Below, one piece after another: positions 1 through 8,056 of a stretch of 64,000 bases of DNA (positions within the stretch are counted from its first letter, which is position 1; each line of letters opens with the position of its first letter). Source of the DNA: VFKU01 sp964620045 (GTDB lineage: Bacteria; Hydrogenedentota; Hydrogenedentia; Hydrogenedentales; GCA-2746185); NCBI GenBank assembly GCA_964620045.1, contig CAZUJL010000013.1:1-64000 (forward strand), in the 5' to 3' direction. The position numbers were made by a program, and so were the translations under genes. The notes beneath the pieces are model-generated. The model was not told where the DNA came from. It did not search any database and saw only the letters and a list, made by a program, of their open reading frames with translations.

Positions 1-65
1 GGGCGCTGTGCGAAACACGGACTCGCCAGCGCCACCAGGCTCGCCACCAAAATCAATTGCTTCAT
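1..65 (-). CDS. N-terminus of a secreted protein (partial, runs off left edge)
   Basis: The reverse strand from position 65 opens with ATG and encodes a classic signal peptide (MKQLILVASLVALASPCFAQ): one Lys, a hydrophobic core and an Ala-x-Ala-like cleavage site before Gln. A GGAG ribosome-binding site lies about nine bases upstream. The rest is outside the window, so function is unknown. It is divergent from the cyclase fusion, so the roughly 115-140 bases between them should hold promoters for both. Too short for ordinary ORF calling, but start codon, RBS and signal peptide agree. Confidence 0.7.
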   Translation of the reverse strand, partial: MKQLILVASLVALASPCFAQR

Positions 66-180
66 GCAATCTCACTCCAAAAGGATTCACGCACGATACC
101 ATTCGCGCAGGTTGGGCTTCTCGCTGCCATTCACCCCAATAGTTGCGCGGCATGGTAAAACAGCCTACCCTTGCCCTTTC

Positions 181-3003
181 ATGCCGACCACAGGAGTGCC
201 ACTGTCCGTGTCTGAAACAAAGCGCACTTCGCGCTTGTTGACATTGGTCTTCACCGATGTCGTGGACTCGACCGCCCTCAAGGCGAAGCGTGGCGATTTT
301 CGCGCCGAGGAACTGCTCACGCGCCATCGGGCGCATGTGGAGCGGATTGCCAAACAACACAGCGGCCGGATCATCGATTGGGCGGGCGACGGCTGCTTCC
401 TCACGTTCGAAACTTCGAGCGAGGCCGTGCTCTTTGCGGTGGAACTACAGCGAGAACATCTCTCCGATTTGGACCTCCCCGCCATCCGCGTCGGCATTCA
501 CATGGGCGAGGTCACCGAACTCGTCCGCGCCGACGGCACTGTTCGTGTCGAGGGCTTGACCGTCGACCTTACCGCGCGCTTGGAGTCGTTGGCCCATCCC
601 AACCAGATTGTCATGTCGGAGGCGGTATACAAATCCGCGCGCCAGCGCCTGCGGCATCGTGAATCCGAACTCACGCTGATTTGGAAGCAGTACGGCGAAT
701 TTCATCTCAAAGGATTCGACGAGCCGATTGAAGTGTGCGTGGCCGGTCTTGGCGAAAACGCGCCACTCGACGCGCCCGTCCGCTCCGAAAAGGCGTGGCC
801 GGCAACATCTCCCGCGAAAGCGACTGCCGTTTCAGACGAAGACGATCTGCGTCTTCTCCGCCGTCTGTTCCGTCGTCCGCAGGGCGTCGCCGCCTTCGTT
901 GTTCTGGTGCTCGCCGTGGTCGGGGGCATGATCTATATCCCGACATTGCAGAAGAATAAAACCGAAGGCCGCATGAAATGGGCCCGCGATGTCGTGCCGG
1001 AGATTCAGAAATCCATGCAAGCGGGCGACTTCAAAAAAGCCTACGAGCTGGCCACTGAAGCCGACAAGTACATCGACGACATGCTGCTCGATCAGTTGAT
1101 TGGGCAAACCTCGGGCGAATTGTCGTTTGTGACGAGCGAACCCGGTGCTCAGGTTTCGTATAAGCCCTACAACGAGCCGAATTCACCCTGGCAATCCGTG
1201 GGCAAGACCCCGATTGCCGCGCTGCACCTCCCGCTCGGCATTTATCGCTGGCGCGTCGAACTCGATGGATATGCAACGCGCGAGTTCGTGCGTCCGGTGT
1301 TTCCGCGCGGCGCCAGTGAATTCGCCGGCCAGGACAGCGCGGTCTACAACCTGCAACTCGCGCCGGTGTCGCCAGAAACCGACGGCATGTCGTTCGTCGA
1401 GGGCAGTGTGTTCTTTCCGAGCATCACGGGCATTGGCATCGTCGAATACAATATCGATTCCTTTTTTATCGACATCACCGAAGTGACCAATGCCGCTTAC
1501 CGTGAATTCGTCGAGGCTGGCGGATATACCGATCCGAAGTTTTGGACTGAGCCCTTCGAGTTGTCCAGCGAAATCCTGTCGTTCGACGATGCGAAGAAAC
1601 GATTTGTCGACAGTACCGGCCGGCCCGGCCCCGCCTCGTGGGTTATGGGCGACTTTCCCGCCGGAAAAGAAAATTATCCGGTCCAGGGCGTGAGCTGGTA
1701 TGAGGCGATGGCCTACGCGAAGTTCCGCGGGAAGATGCTACCCACGTTTTATCACTGGGCGCGGGCCGCATTTCCCATCATGGAAGCCGGCATGCTGGTC
1801 TTGACGCCGCAGATGATTGCGTACAGCAATCTCGAAAGCGACGGACCGATTCCCGTCGCCTCCACCCCCGATCTCAGCAGCACCGGCACCTACAACATGG
1901 CCGGCAACGTCCGCGAGTGGTGCCTCAACGCGCGCGGCAACTTACACTTTACGATGGGTGGCAAATGGGACGAACCGGAGTACATTCTTTTTAGTCCGAC
2001 CCCGCTCGATTCTTGGGATCGGACGGAGGGAAATGGATTTCGCTGCATGCGAATGCCGGACGGCGCGCAGGTGCAAGAGGAGTTCCTGAAACCGCTCGGT
2101 GAATACACTTTCGAAGCCAATCGTAAGCGCTATACGCCAGAAACCCTGCGATCCACGTTGGCGGTTTTCGCGACGCCTGCGCGCACCGATTACGCCGTCA
2201 AGATCGAATCCACGGACACCACGCCGCGTCACTACAACCGCGAAAAACTCAGCATCGCCGGGGTTGGCGACATGGACAGCCGCCTGCCGATTGAGTTGGA
2301 TACGCCGAAGACTGGCAAAGGGCCCTGGCCGGTCGTCATCTTTCAACCGGGGATGGATTCGCTGTATGTGAGGGACCCACATGCAGGACTCGCCGATTCG
2401 GCGCAGTTTCTGACTCAGACAGACCGAATTCTGGTTCGTCCGATCCTGGCAGGCATGTACTACCGCAACACCGGTAACACCGCACGCCAGTTCGCCGAAG
2501 CCCAAGCGCGCGGCGTCTACTTTCGCACGTGGATACAGGAGCTGAATCAGACCGTTGCTTATCTGAAGACCAGGCCCGATGTCGATCCGAACGCCATCAG
2601 CTTCTATGGAATCAGCCTTGGCGCGACAATTGGTGTCGTGTTTGGAGCCGAAAATAAGGACGTCAAGTCGGTAATCCTGGCGTTGGCTGGACTGCCCCCG
2701 CTTATGAAGGAGGCTGTCAACGGAATCGCGCCCCTCATTGAAGAATACGCGACACTGATACGGCAACCCGTGCTGATGTTGAATGGACGCTACGACTTCC
2801 TGATGCCCGTCGAGGAGAGTCAAAATCCGTTGTTTAATCGGCTTGCCGCTGATCCGGCCCATAAAAAGCATGTGCTATACGACGAAGGGCACTCGCTGCC
2901 TTCGCAATCCGAAGTGATCCGCGAAGTCACGGCCTGGCTGGATCAATACGAACACGGCGTGCCCGAATCGCCGGCGGCCGCTGTGGAAACCAACGCGCAG
3001 TAA
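181..3003 (+). CDS. Class III adenylate/guanylate cyclase - TM - FGE-sulfatase-like - alpha/beta hydrolase fusion
   Basis: Four modules in one chain (numbering from the ATG at 181). Residues about 15-190 are a class III nucleotide cyclase: FTDVVDST and AGDG carry the two metal-binding Asp. A single TM helix follows at about 238-258, then a PEGA-like beta domain at about 310-390. About 405-650 is a formylglycine-generating-enzyme/SUMF1 domain (YNMAGNVREWC and GFRCMR motifs). The C-terminus is an alpha/beta hydrolase with nucleophile elbow GISLG, a GRYD acid and DEGH His. The related kinase-FGE-hydrolase layout is known in Planctomycetes and Myxobacteria; here a cyclase takes the kinase place. 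Start is uncertain: ATG 181 has no RBS, GTG 208 has CAGGAG upstream, and ATG 64 would overlap the divergent gene. Likely an inner-membrane signalling protein. Confidence 0.85.
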   Translation: MPTTGVPLSVSETKRTSRLLTLVFTDVVDSTALKAKRGDFRAEELLTRHRAHVERIAKQHSGRIIDWAGDGCFLTFETSSEAVLFAVELQREHLSDLDLPAIRVGIHMGEVTELVRADGTVRVEGLTVDLTARLESLAHPNQIVMSEAVYKSARQRLRHRESELTLIWKQYGEFHLKGFDEPIEVCVAGLGENAPLDAPVRSEKAWPATSPAKATAVSDEDDLRLLRRLFRRPQGVAAFVVLVLAVVGGMIYIPTLQKNKTEGRMKWARDVVPEIQKSMQAGDFKKAYELATEADKYIDDMLLDQLIGQTSGELSFVTSEPGAQVSYKPYNEPNSPWQSVGKTPIAALHLPLGIYRWRVELDGYATREFVRPVFPRGASEFAGQDSAVYNLQLAPVSPETDGMSFVEGSVFFPSITGIGIVEYNIDSFFIDITEVTNAAYREFVEAGGYTDPKFWTEPFELSSEILSFDDAKKRFVDSTGRPGPASWVMGDFPAGKENYPVQGVSWYEAMAYAKFRGKMLPTFYHWARAAFPIMEAGMLVLTPQMIAYSNLESDGPIPVASTPDLSSTGTYNMAGNVREWCLNARGNLHFTMGGKWDEPEYILFSPTPLDSWDRTEGNGFRCMRMPDGAQVQEEFLKPLGEYTFEANRKRYTPETLRSTLAVFATPARTDYAVKIESTDTTPRHYNREKLSIAGVGDMDSRLPIELDTPKTGKGPWPVVIFQPGMDSLYVRDPHAGLADSAQFLTQTDRILVRPILAGMYYRNTGNTARQFAEAQARGVYFRTWIQELNQTVAYLKTRPDVDPNAISFYGISLGATIGVVFGAENKDVKSVILALAGLPPLMKEAVNGIAPLIEEYATLIRQPVLMLNGRYDFLMPVEESQNPLFNRLAADPAHKKHVLYDEGHSLPSQSEVIREVTAWLDQYEHGVPESPAAAVETNAQ

Positions 3004-3013
3004 GAGGCGAGAG

Positions 3014-3457
3014 TTATTCTTCGCGTCGGCGTGTCTTGAGAATATCGAGCAGGCCTTGCGCCTTGCCCTTCATCACCTGCTCACGCTTGCGCATCTGCGC
3101 TTCCTGCAATTCCTGTGTGAGCTGCCGATCCAGATCCAACAAGCACGACGCGCACAACCGTTGCTTGGGCCCGATCGCCTGCGCGCCGCACCGGCCGCAC
3201 ACCTGATCCTCGTCGTTCGCGTTCGCGATCAGGCCTTCGTCGAGCATGCGCAACACGCACGCTGCCGTCACGCTCGCGCGTTCGGCCAGTTCATCCAGCG
3301 TCAGCTCCGGCGCGCGGTTCAGCTCCTCGCGAATGCGACTGAAATCCGCCTCTTCAACCGCCAGGCAGCTCTCGCACACGTTCCAGCGCATACGCACAAA
3401 AAGGCGTTTGCACCGGGCACAATGCGCCAATTGCGGCTCTTCCTGACGAACGGGCAT
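3014..3457 (-). CDS. YvyF-like zinc-finger/HTH protein
   Basis: A 147-residue cytoplasmic protein with an N-terminal CARC...CESC zinc-binding pair, a central helix-turn-helix-like segment (TLDELAERASVTAACVLRML), a second CGRC...CASC pair, and a basic, charged C-terminal helix. This order resembles the YvyF family named from flagellar operons, although no flagellar gene is seen here. ATG 3457 is chosen because GGGAGG sits six bases upstream; the TTG two codons earlier touches that RBS. Divergent from the duplicated secreted protein. A regulatory role is inference. Confidence 0.6.
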   Translation of the reverse strand: MPVRQEEPQLAHCARCKRLFVRMRWNVCESCLAVEEADFSRIREELNRAPELTLDELAERASVTAACVLRMLDEGLIANANDEDQVCGRCGAQAIGPKQRLCASCLLDLDRQLTQELQEAQMRKREQVMKGKAQGLLDILKTRRREE

Positions 3458-3519
3458 AGGCAACCTCCCAACTGGGGAATTTTAACATATGCCTGAAAAA
3501 GGCCCATTTTTCGACATTT

Positions 3520-3541
3520 TTGATCGTTTGGTGTCGATCAA
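3520..3541. promoter_or_regulatory. Inverted repeat in the divergent 3458-3601 intergenic region
   Basis: TTGATCG at 3520-3526 and CGATCAA at 3535-3541 form a perfect 7-bp inverted repeat with an 8-base spacer, in the shared upstream region of the YvyF-like gene and the duplicated secreted protein. A TATACT box at 3572-3577 fits a -10 for the rightward gene, but no good -35 is visible. Operator is a guess. Confidence 0.3.
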
Positions 3542-3601
3542 TAAAACCGTACGCAATATGCCCTAGCGATCTATACTGCATGTGGCTCTTGGGGACAGGC
3601 T

Positions 3602-5143
3602 ATGAACGTACTTTTACGGTCGGCGATCGCCATTGCGCTGTTCGCGCTTGCGCCTTCCTCGTTCGCGCAGGAACCGTTTGACGTTTCCGATCGCGCGACA
3701 CGGGTCGTGATGGTTCAGGTGGAGAACTCGGCCGATCCTGCCGTCATCGGCCAATCGTTTGGCGCGCCCGTTTCGGCGACGTACTACGTTCAAGGCAATA
3801 CCGGTCACATTGTGTTGTCGCCGGCGTCTCATGGCGAATTGCGCTTGGGAGGTTCAACAACCGCCTCTGCCAATTTCCCACAACTGGACCTCGAAATTGA
3901 CCTCGCTACACTTGAGGTATCCAGTCAACCGCAAACGACTTGGAGCCATATTAGGTTTAATGATTATTTTGGTACAACGGCGTCCATCCAGCAGCACGGA
4001 ATGAGTACGGATGCTGCGGCTGGAATTATTTTACCGGATTTTAGCTACAGCTATTGCCCGAACCAAGCCTACATCGACCAGCAGTGTAGTGATGAGGGAT
4101 TGTTTTGTGGGCAAACGTGCACTCCGCTCGGATTGCCATATGACCCTGATACGGGTTTGGTGAATCTTGTCGGATCGGAAACCAGGCAGACCTGTGCTCG
4201 GTGCTGTTGTACTCCACTGTACGAATCCTTTACAACCCATGGCGACTTTTTAATTACGGAACTTGATTCGCTTAGCGGCCTGCCCAACCGTCCCTTGGCC
4301 GTCATCCCGGTTGCACTGATTGTGGCGCTCATCGCGGGCATAGTCCTGTTCCGCATGCGTGCGGTTGCTAAATATTTACCGTGTCTGATCGCGGCCGCGT
4401 TTTTTGTTGTAGATGCGGCGGCATCCGCGCAGGAACCCTTGGATCTGTCTAACCAAACAGCCCGCACGGTGTGGGTGCACTTCGAGGAATCATCTGATCC
4501 CACGGTCATTGGTCAAACCTTTGGCCCGCCGTTTCCGGCGACGTATTGGGTGGAAGGTAACACGGGGAAGCTTCAGGTCGCATCCACCTGGCATCGGCAA
4601 TTGCGCATGGGAGGATATACCTCGGACTATTCGGTGAGTGCCTCGGCACTTCAATTCGAAATTGACCTGACGACATTGGAGGCTTCGAGCCGGCTGGCCA
4701 CTGCACGCCTTGTAATCATGCGCGGTGCCGGTATTTTTTATACGACGGCCATGACGCAGTCCGCACTCGGCACTAACACCCCGGCCGGCCTCATTTCCGG
4801 GAGTCACACAACCAGGTTCTGTCCGGACCAGGCGTATGTCGATCAGCTTTGCAGCGAAGACTCGGACTATTGTGGGGAGACCTGCACGCCGATCTCCGGC
4901 CTGCCATACGATCCGGATACTGGGTTGGTGAACCTTGTCGGATCGGAACGCAACCAAACTTGTGACCGATGCTGCTGCGGCCCGCAACTATCGTATCCCG
5001 CGACCTTAGGCGATCTGATGCTCACGGAAGTCGCGGAAGCGCCGGGTCTCCCGAACCGTCCCTTGGCCGTCATCCCGGTTGCGCTCATCATGGCGTTCAT
5101 CGCCGGCGCAACCTTGATCCGAATGCGGTCCGCGCCGCGCTAA
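3602..5143 (+). CDS. Secreted protein made of two complete precursor copies fused in frame
   Basis: 513 residues forming two homologous halves (1-251 and 252-513). Each half has its own signal peptide (MNVLLRSAIAIALFALAPSS... and MRAVAKYLPCLIAAAFFVVD...), a QEP-L/F-D-x-S start, a beta-rich domain, a Cys-rich segment with CxRCCC near its end, then LPNRPLAVIPVALI followed by a hydrophobic helix and R-M-R. The second signal peptide is therefore internal, directly after the first C-terminal tail. ATG 4355 (Met252) could be an independent start but has no RBS. The RBS before 3602 is GGGGACAGG. Probable envelope protein, function unknown. Reads as a tandem duplication that lost the first stop codon. 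Confidence 0.75.
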   Translation: MNVLLRSAIAIALFALAPSSFAQEPFDVSDRATRVVMVQVENSADPAVIGQSFGAPVSATYYVQGNTGHIVLSPASHGELRLGGSTTASANFPQLDLEIDLATLEVSSQPQTTWSHIRFNDYFGTTASIQQHGMSTDAAAGIILPDFSYSYCPNQAYIDQQCSDEGLFCGQTCTPLGLPYDPDTGLVNLVGSETRQTCARCCCTPLYESFTTHGDFLITELDSLSGLPNRPLAVIPVALIVALIAGIVLFRMRAVAKYLPCLIAAAFFVVDAAASAQEPLDLSNQTARTVWVHFEESSDPTVIGQTFGPPFPATYWVEGNTGKLQVASTWHRQLRMGGYTSDYSVSASALQFEIDLTTLEASSRLATARLVIMRGAGIFYTTAMTQSALGTNTPAGLISGSHTTRFCPDQAYVDQLCSEDSDYCGETCTPISGLPYDPDTGLVNLVGSERNQTCDRCCCGPQLSYPATLGDLMLTEVAEAPGLPNRPLAVIPVALIMAFIAGATLIRMRSAPR

Positions 5144-5544
5144 ACCAGCGCTGAAGTCCGTTCTTCAGGAAGTCCCGGAATCGCCTCGTTCACCACGTCC
5201 ACGATCCGATTCTGCGCATCGACATGCACCGACCGCGGGCGATGCCTGTCCGCTTCTTCCGGCGTCATTTGTGCGTAACTCACGATGATCACGAGATCCC
5301 CCACCGCCGCGAGTCGCGCGCAGGCGCCGTTCAGGCAAATCACGCCGCTGCCGCGCTCGCCCTCAATCACGTAGGTCGTGAAGCGTGCGCCGTTGGTGAT
5401 GTCCAGCACATCCACCTGCTCGTACACGCGCAGCCCTGCGGCATCGATCAAATCGCGGTCAATCGTGACGCTGCCGACGTAGTTCAACTCCGCCTGCGTC
5501 ACCGTCGCCCGGTGAATCTTGCTCTTGAACATCGAAATCAACAT
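5140..5544 (-). CDS. panD: Aspartate 1-decarboxylase
   Basis: 134 residues. Makes beta-alanine from aspartate for pantothenate synthesis; the family is a pyruvoyl enzyme made by self-cleavage of a proenzyme. The Gly-Ser cleavage pair is at 24-25 (NYVGS), the same position as in E. coli PanD, preceded by the family motif FKSKIHRATVT. ATG 5544 is chosen over an upstream TTG because the GGAGG RBS lies between them, and because it puts Gly-Ser at the usual place. Last gene of panB-panC-panD, 41 bases after the panC stop. Its stop meets the convergent duplicated secreted gene, with a 4-base overlap. Confidence 0.95.
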   Translation of the reverse strand: MLISMFKSKIHRATVTQAELNYVGSVTIDRDLIDAAGLRVYEQVDVLDITNGARFTTYVIEGERGSGVICLNGACARLAAVGDLVIIVSYAQMTPEEADRHRPRSVHVDAQNRIVDVVNEAIPGLPEERTSALV

Positions 5545-5585
5545 CGCTTCCTCCAATACAGGCCCAAGCGGGTCCCGTTTGTCTT

Positions 5586-6428
5586 CTAATTCTTTCCGGT
5601 AAACCGGACGTTATCAATCAACCGCGTTTTCCCGACAAGCGCCGCAACGGCCAGCATCACCGGCCCTTTAATCTTTTCTACCGGCTTCAGGCCAACTTGG
5701 TCCACAATCTCCACATAATCCACCTGCACATCGCCCAGCATTCCGCGCACTTCCTCAACTACCTTCACGGCATCTGTCTCGCCCTTTTCCAGCAGCGCCC
5801 GCCCATGAAATAGCGCCCGCGACAGGCTCAACCCGCGCGCACGTTCCTCGGCACTCAAATATGCGTTCCGCGAGCTCATCGCCAAGCCGTCCGCCTCGCG
5901 CACGGTCGGAATGGTCACGATCTCTAGCCCAAAATCCAGGTCCTTCACCATGCGCTGGATGATGACCGCCTGCTGTCCATCCTTCTCGCCGAAATAGGCG
6001 CGGTCTGGAATCACGGCGTTAAACAGCTTAGTCACCACGGTCGCCACGCCGCGGAAAAAGTGCGGACGCGTCTTCCCGCACAGGCCGTCCTGCAGCCCCC
6101 GCGCTTCGACATAGGTCGCGTACCCTTCCGGGTACATCGTCTTCGCATCCGGCGCATACACAACGTCGCCGCCGGCGACTTCGATCAGGCGGCAGTCGCC
6201 CTCGAATGCGCGCGGATACTTGTCGAAATCTTCGTGCGGCGCGAACTGCGCCGGGTTCACGAAAATGCTCGTCACGGTGTAGTCGTCGCGCTCGACCGAG
6301 GCCTCCACGAGCTTCCGATGCCCGGCATGCAGCGCGCCCATCGTGGGCACGAGGCCCACGGACTTTCCGGCCGCGCGCTGCTCAAAACTCCAGCGCCGCA
6401 TTTCGTCCGGCGTGCGAAAAATCTTCAT
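5586..6428 (-). CDS. panC: Pantothenate synthetase
   Basis: 280 residues, normal family length. Joins pantoate and beta-alanine using ATP, via pantoyl-adenylate. The HIGH-type nucleotide-binding motif PTMGALHAGH is at residues 28-37; FGEKDGQQ and the KMSKS-like MSSRNAYLS are also present. The open frame runs further upstream, but that part lies inside panB. ATG 6428 overlaps the panB stop by four bases (ATGA), implying translational coupling, and gives the canonical N-terminus MKIF. Confidence 0.95.
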   Translation of the reverse strand: MKIFRTPDEMRRWSFEQRAAGKSVGLVPTMGALHAGHRKLVEASVERDDYTVTSIFVNPAQFAPHEDFDKYPRAFEGDCRLIEVAGGDVVYAPDAKTMYPEGYATYVEARGLQDGLCGKTRPHFFRGVATVVTKLFNAVIPDRAYFGEKDGQQAVIIQRMVKDLDFGLEIVTIPTVREADGLAMSSRNAYLSAEERARGLSLSRALFHGRALLEKGETDAVKVVEEVRGMLGDVQVDYVEIVDQVGLKPVEKIKGPVMLAVAALVGKTRLIDNVRFTGKN

Positions 6429-7219
6429 TGGAAGGTCTGCTCCTTCGCCGGAAACGCGCCCGACTTCACTTCGTTCACATAGCTCGTGAACGCGCCCGCC
6501 ATCAGGCCTTTCACATCGGCGAAGGTCTTGGTAAACCGCGTGAAGCCCCAGCCGAGAATATCGTGCATCACCAGCACCTGACCGTCGCACCCCGCGCCGG
6601 CGCCGATGCCGATCGTGGGGCATGACACCGCCGCCGTTACTTCCGCCGCGAGGTCCGCCGGTACGCACTCGAGCACGATACCGAAACAACCGAGCCGGTC
6701 GAGGCCCTTCGCCGCCTGCAGAATTTTCTTGCGACCCGCCGCGTCACGACCCTGCACCTTGTAGCCGCCCATTTGATGGATCGACTGCGGCGTCAGACCG
6801 AGATGGCCCATCACGGGAATGCTCGCGTTCAGGATGGCGCGGATGGTGTCGCCGAAAATCTCGGGCGGGCCTTCCAGCTTTACGCAATGCGCGCCACCCT
6901 CGGCCACGAGCCGGCCCGCGTTGCGCACGGCTTCCTGCGGCGAGACTTGGTACGAGAGGAACGGCATGTCGCCGATCACGAGCGCGCGTTGCGCGGCCGC
7001 CGACACGCAGCGCGTGTGGTGCACCATCTCGTCCATGGTCACGCCGAGCGTGTTCGCGCGGCCCATGACGGTTGTGCCCGCGGAATCGCCGACGAGGATC
7101 GCGTCCACGCCGGACGCATCGAGGAGTTGCGCGGAAGGAAAATCGTACGCGGTCAGCACGGCTAGCTTGTCGCCGCGTGCCTTCGCATCCCGAAAAATCG
7201 GGACAGTTACCCTGTTCAT
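6425..7219 (-). CDS. panB: 3-methyl-2-oxobutanoate hydroxymethyltransferase
   Basis: 264 residues. First committed step of pantothenate synthesis: transfers a hydroxymethyl group from methylene-THF to ketoisovalerate. TIM-barrel motifs are intact: GDSAGTTVMG with the metal-binding Asp45, GDMPFLSY, KLEGP, and ECVP carrying the catalytic Glu. ATG 7219 is preceded by AGGAGG. First gene of panB-C-D, overlapping panC by four bases. A folK gene lies upstream on the same strand, a common neighbour of pan genes, separated here by a repeat element. Confidence 0.96.
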   Translation of the reverse strand: MNRVTVPIFRDAKARGDKLAVLTAYDFPSAQLLDASGVDAILVGDSAGTTVMGRANTLGVTMDEMVHHTRCVSAAAQRALVIGDMPFLSYQVSPQEAVRNAGRLVAEGGAHCVKLEGPPEIFGDTIRAILNASIPVMGHLGLTPQSIHQMGGYKVQGRDAAGRKKILQAAKGLDRLGCFGIVLECVPADLAAEVTAAVSCPTIGIGAGAGCDGQVLVMHDILGWGFTRFTKTFADVKGLMAGAFTSYVNEVKSGAFPAKEQTFQ

Positions 7220-7317
7220 GCACTGCCTCCTGAACCGGTACTGAGTCGTCCCGGTCCCTGATGGGCTCCAAGCGGAGCGGCTCAGGAGTTACTTACACCA
7301 ACTTCAAGCGCATATTT

Positions 7318-7532
7318 GCCACGGATGAACACAGATAAACACCGATAACCCCGGAAACCCGTGGGTTTTGGCTCACGCCATTCATCCAAAAGCGCGTCAG
7401 TATAACACCAAAATTGGTAAAAATTCCTTCAATTTTACTGGAATTACAATCCAAATCCCTTCTTCGTTCTCTCTGTTGCCTTCTGTTTTCGATCTTGACC
7501 TTCATCCGTGCTTATCTGTGTTCATCCGTGGC
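7318..7532. repeat. Inverted-repeat element between folK and panB
   Basis: A perfect 21-bp inverted repeat: arm 7318-7338 (starting GCCACGGATGAACACAG) and its complement at 7512-7532, about 173 bases apart, with partial similarity continuing inward on each side. The arms look like the short CACGGATGAACAC-type extragenic repeats often seen in environmental genomes (from memory, unverified). The right arm forms the 3' end of folK, supplying its last residues and stop codon. No transposase or coding capacity was found inside. Confidence 0.75.
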
Positions 7533-8056
7533 CAAAAGGGTTTTCCCTTCGTCGCGGCTCCCTCAACCTCCGGCCGCTTCAGCAATTCCGCCACCGTTAA
7601 CCCGGTCGCCGGATCCACAGCCTCCGCCGCGATCTCCGCCAACGGTGCCAATACAAACGCCCGCCGTCGAAACTCTCGATGCGGCAACGTCAGTTGCGGC
7701 CCGCTCATCTGCACATCGCCCCACAACACGATGTCGATATCGATCACCCGCGGCCCCCACTTCACCCCGTCCGGCGCGCGACCCAACCGACACTCGATGT
7801 CTTTCAAGGCGCGCAACAACTCCAGCGGCTGCATTGTCGTCCCAATCGCCGCCGCCGCATTCAAAAACGCCGGCTGATCCGCCACGCCCCACGGCGGCGT
7901 TTCATACGCATGCGACACGCGCGCCACCCGCGTCCCCGGCAAGGTGTTGATCACGTCCACCGCCGCCCGCAGGTTCCCCGCCCGATCGCCAAGGTTGCTA
8001 CCGAGAGCGAGGAGAACGCGTGCACGCGAACCTGATCGGTATTCATCACTTTTCAT
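7502..8056 (-). CDS. folK: 2-amino-4-hydroxy-6-hydroxymethyldihydropteridine pyrophosphokinase (copy 1)
   Basis: 184 residues. Transfers pyrophosphate from ATP to hydroxymethyl-dihydropterin in folate synthesis. Family motifs: LLALGSNLGDR near the N-terminus, YETPPWG, GPRVIDIDIV with the metal-binding Asp pair, and LPHREFRRRAFVLAPLAEI. The final residues (PRMNTDKHG) are encoded by the flanking repeat, so the original stop was probably displaced. ATG 8056 overlaps the upstream GH5 gene by 11 bases; no clear RBS, so coupling is likely. A second folK, in the folate cluster near 49.6 kb, is probably the housekeeping copy. Confidence 0.92.
   Translation of the reverse strand: MKSDEYRSGSRARVLLALGSNLGDRAGNLRAAVDVINTLPGTRVARVSHAYETPPWGVADQPAFLNAAAAIGTTMQPLELLRALKDIECRLGRAPDGVKWGPRVIDIDIVLWGDVQMSGPQLTLPHREFRRRAFVLAPLAEIAAEAVDPATGLTVAELLKRPEVEGAATKGKPFWPRMNTDKHG

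Noticed and set aside
64..180. N-terminal extension of the cyclase fusion from ATG 64
   Set aside because: No RBS, atypical composition, and it overlaps a well-supported divergent signal-peptide gene starting at 65.
1942..2871. Long minus-strand frame opposite the FGE/hydrolase part of the fusion
   Set aside because: Antisense shadow of a gene with clear domains; no signals of its own.
7293..7501. Minus-strand frame inside the inverted-repeat element
   Set aside because: Derived from the repeat; no RBS and composition not protein-like.
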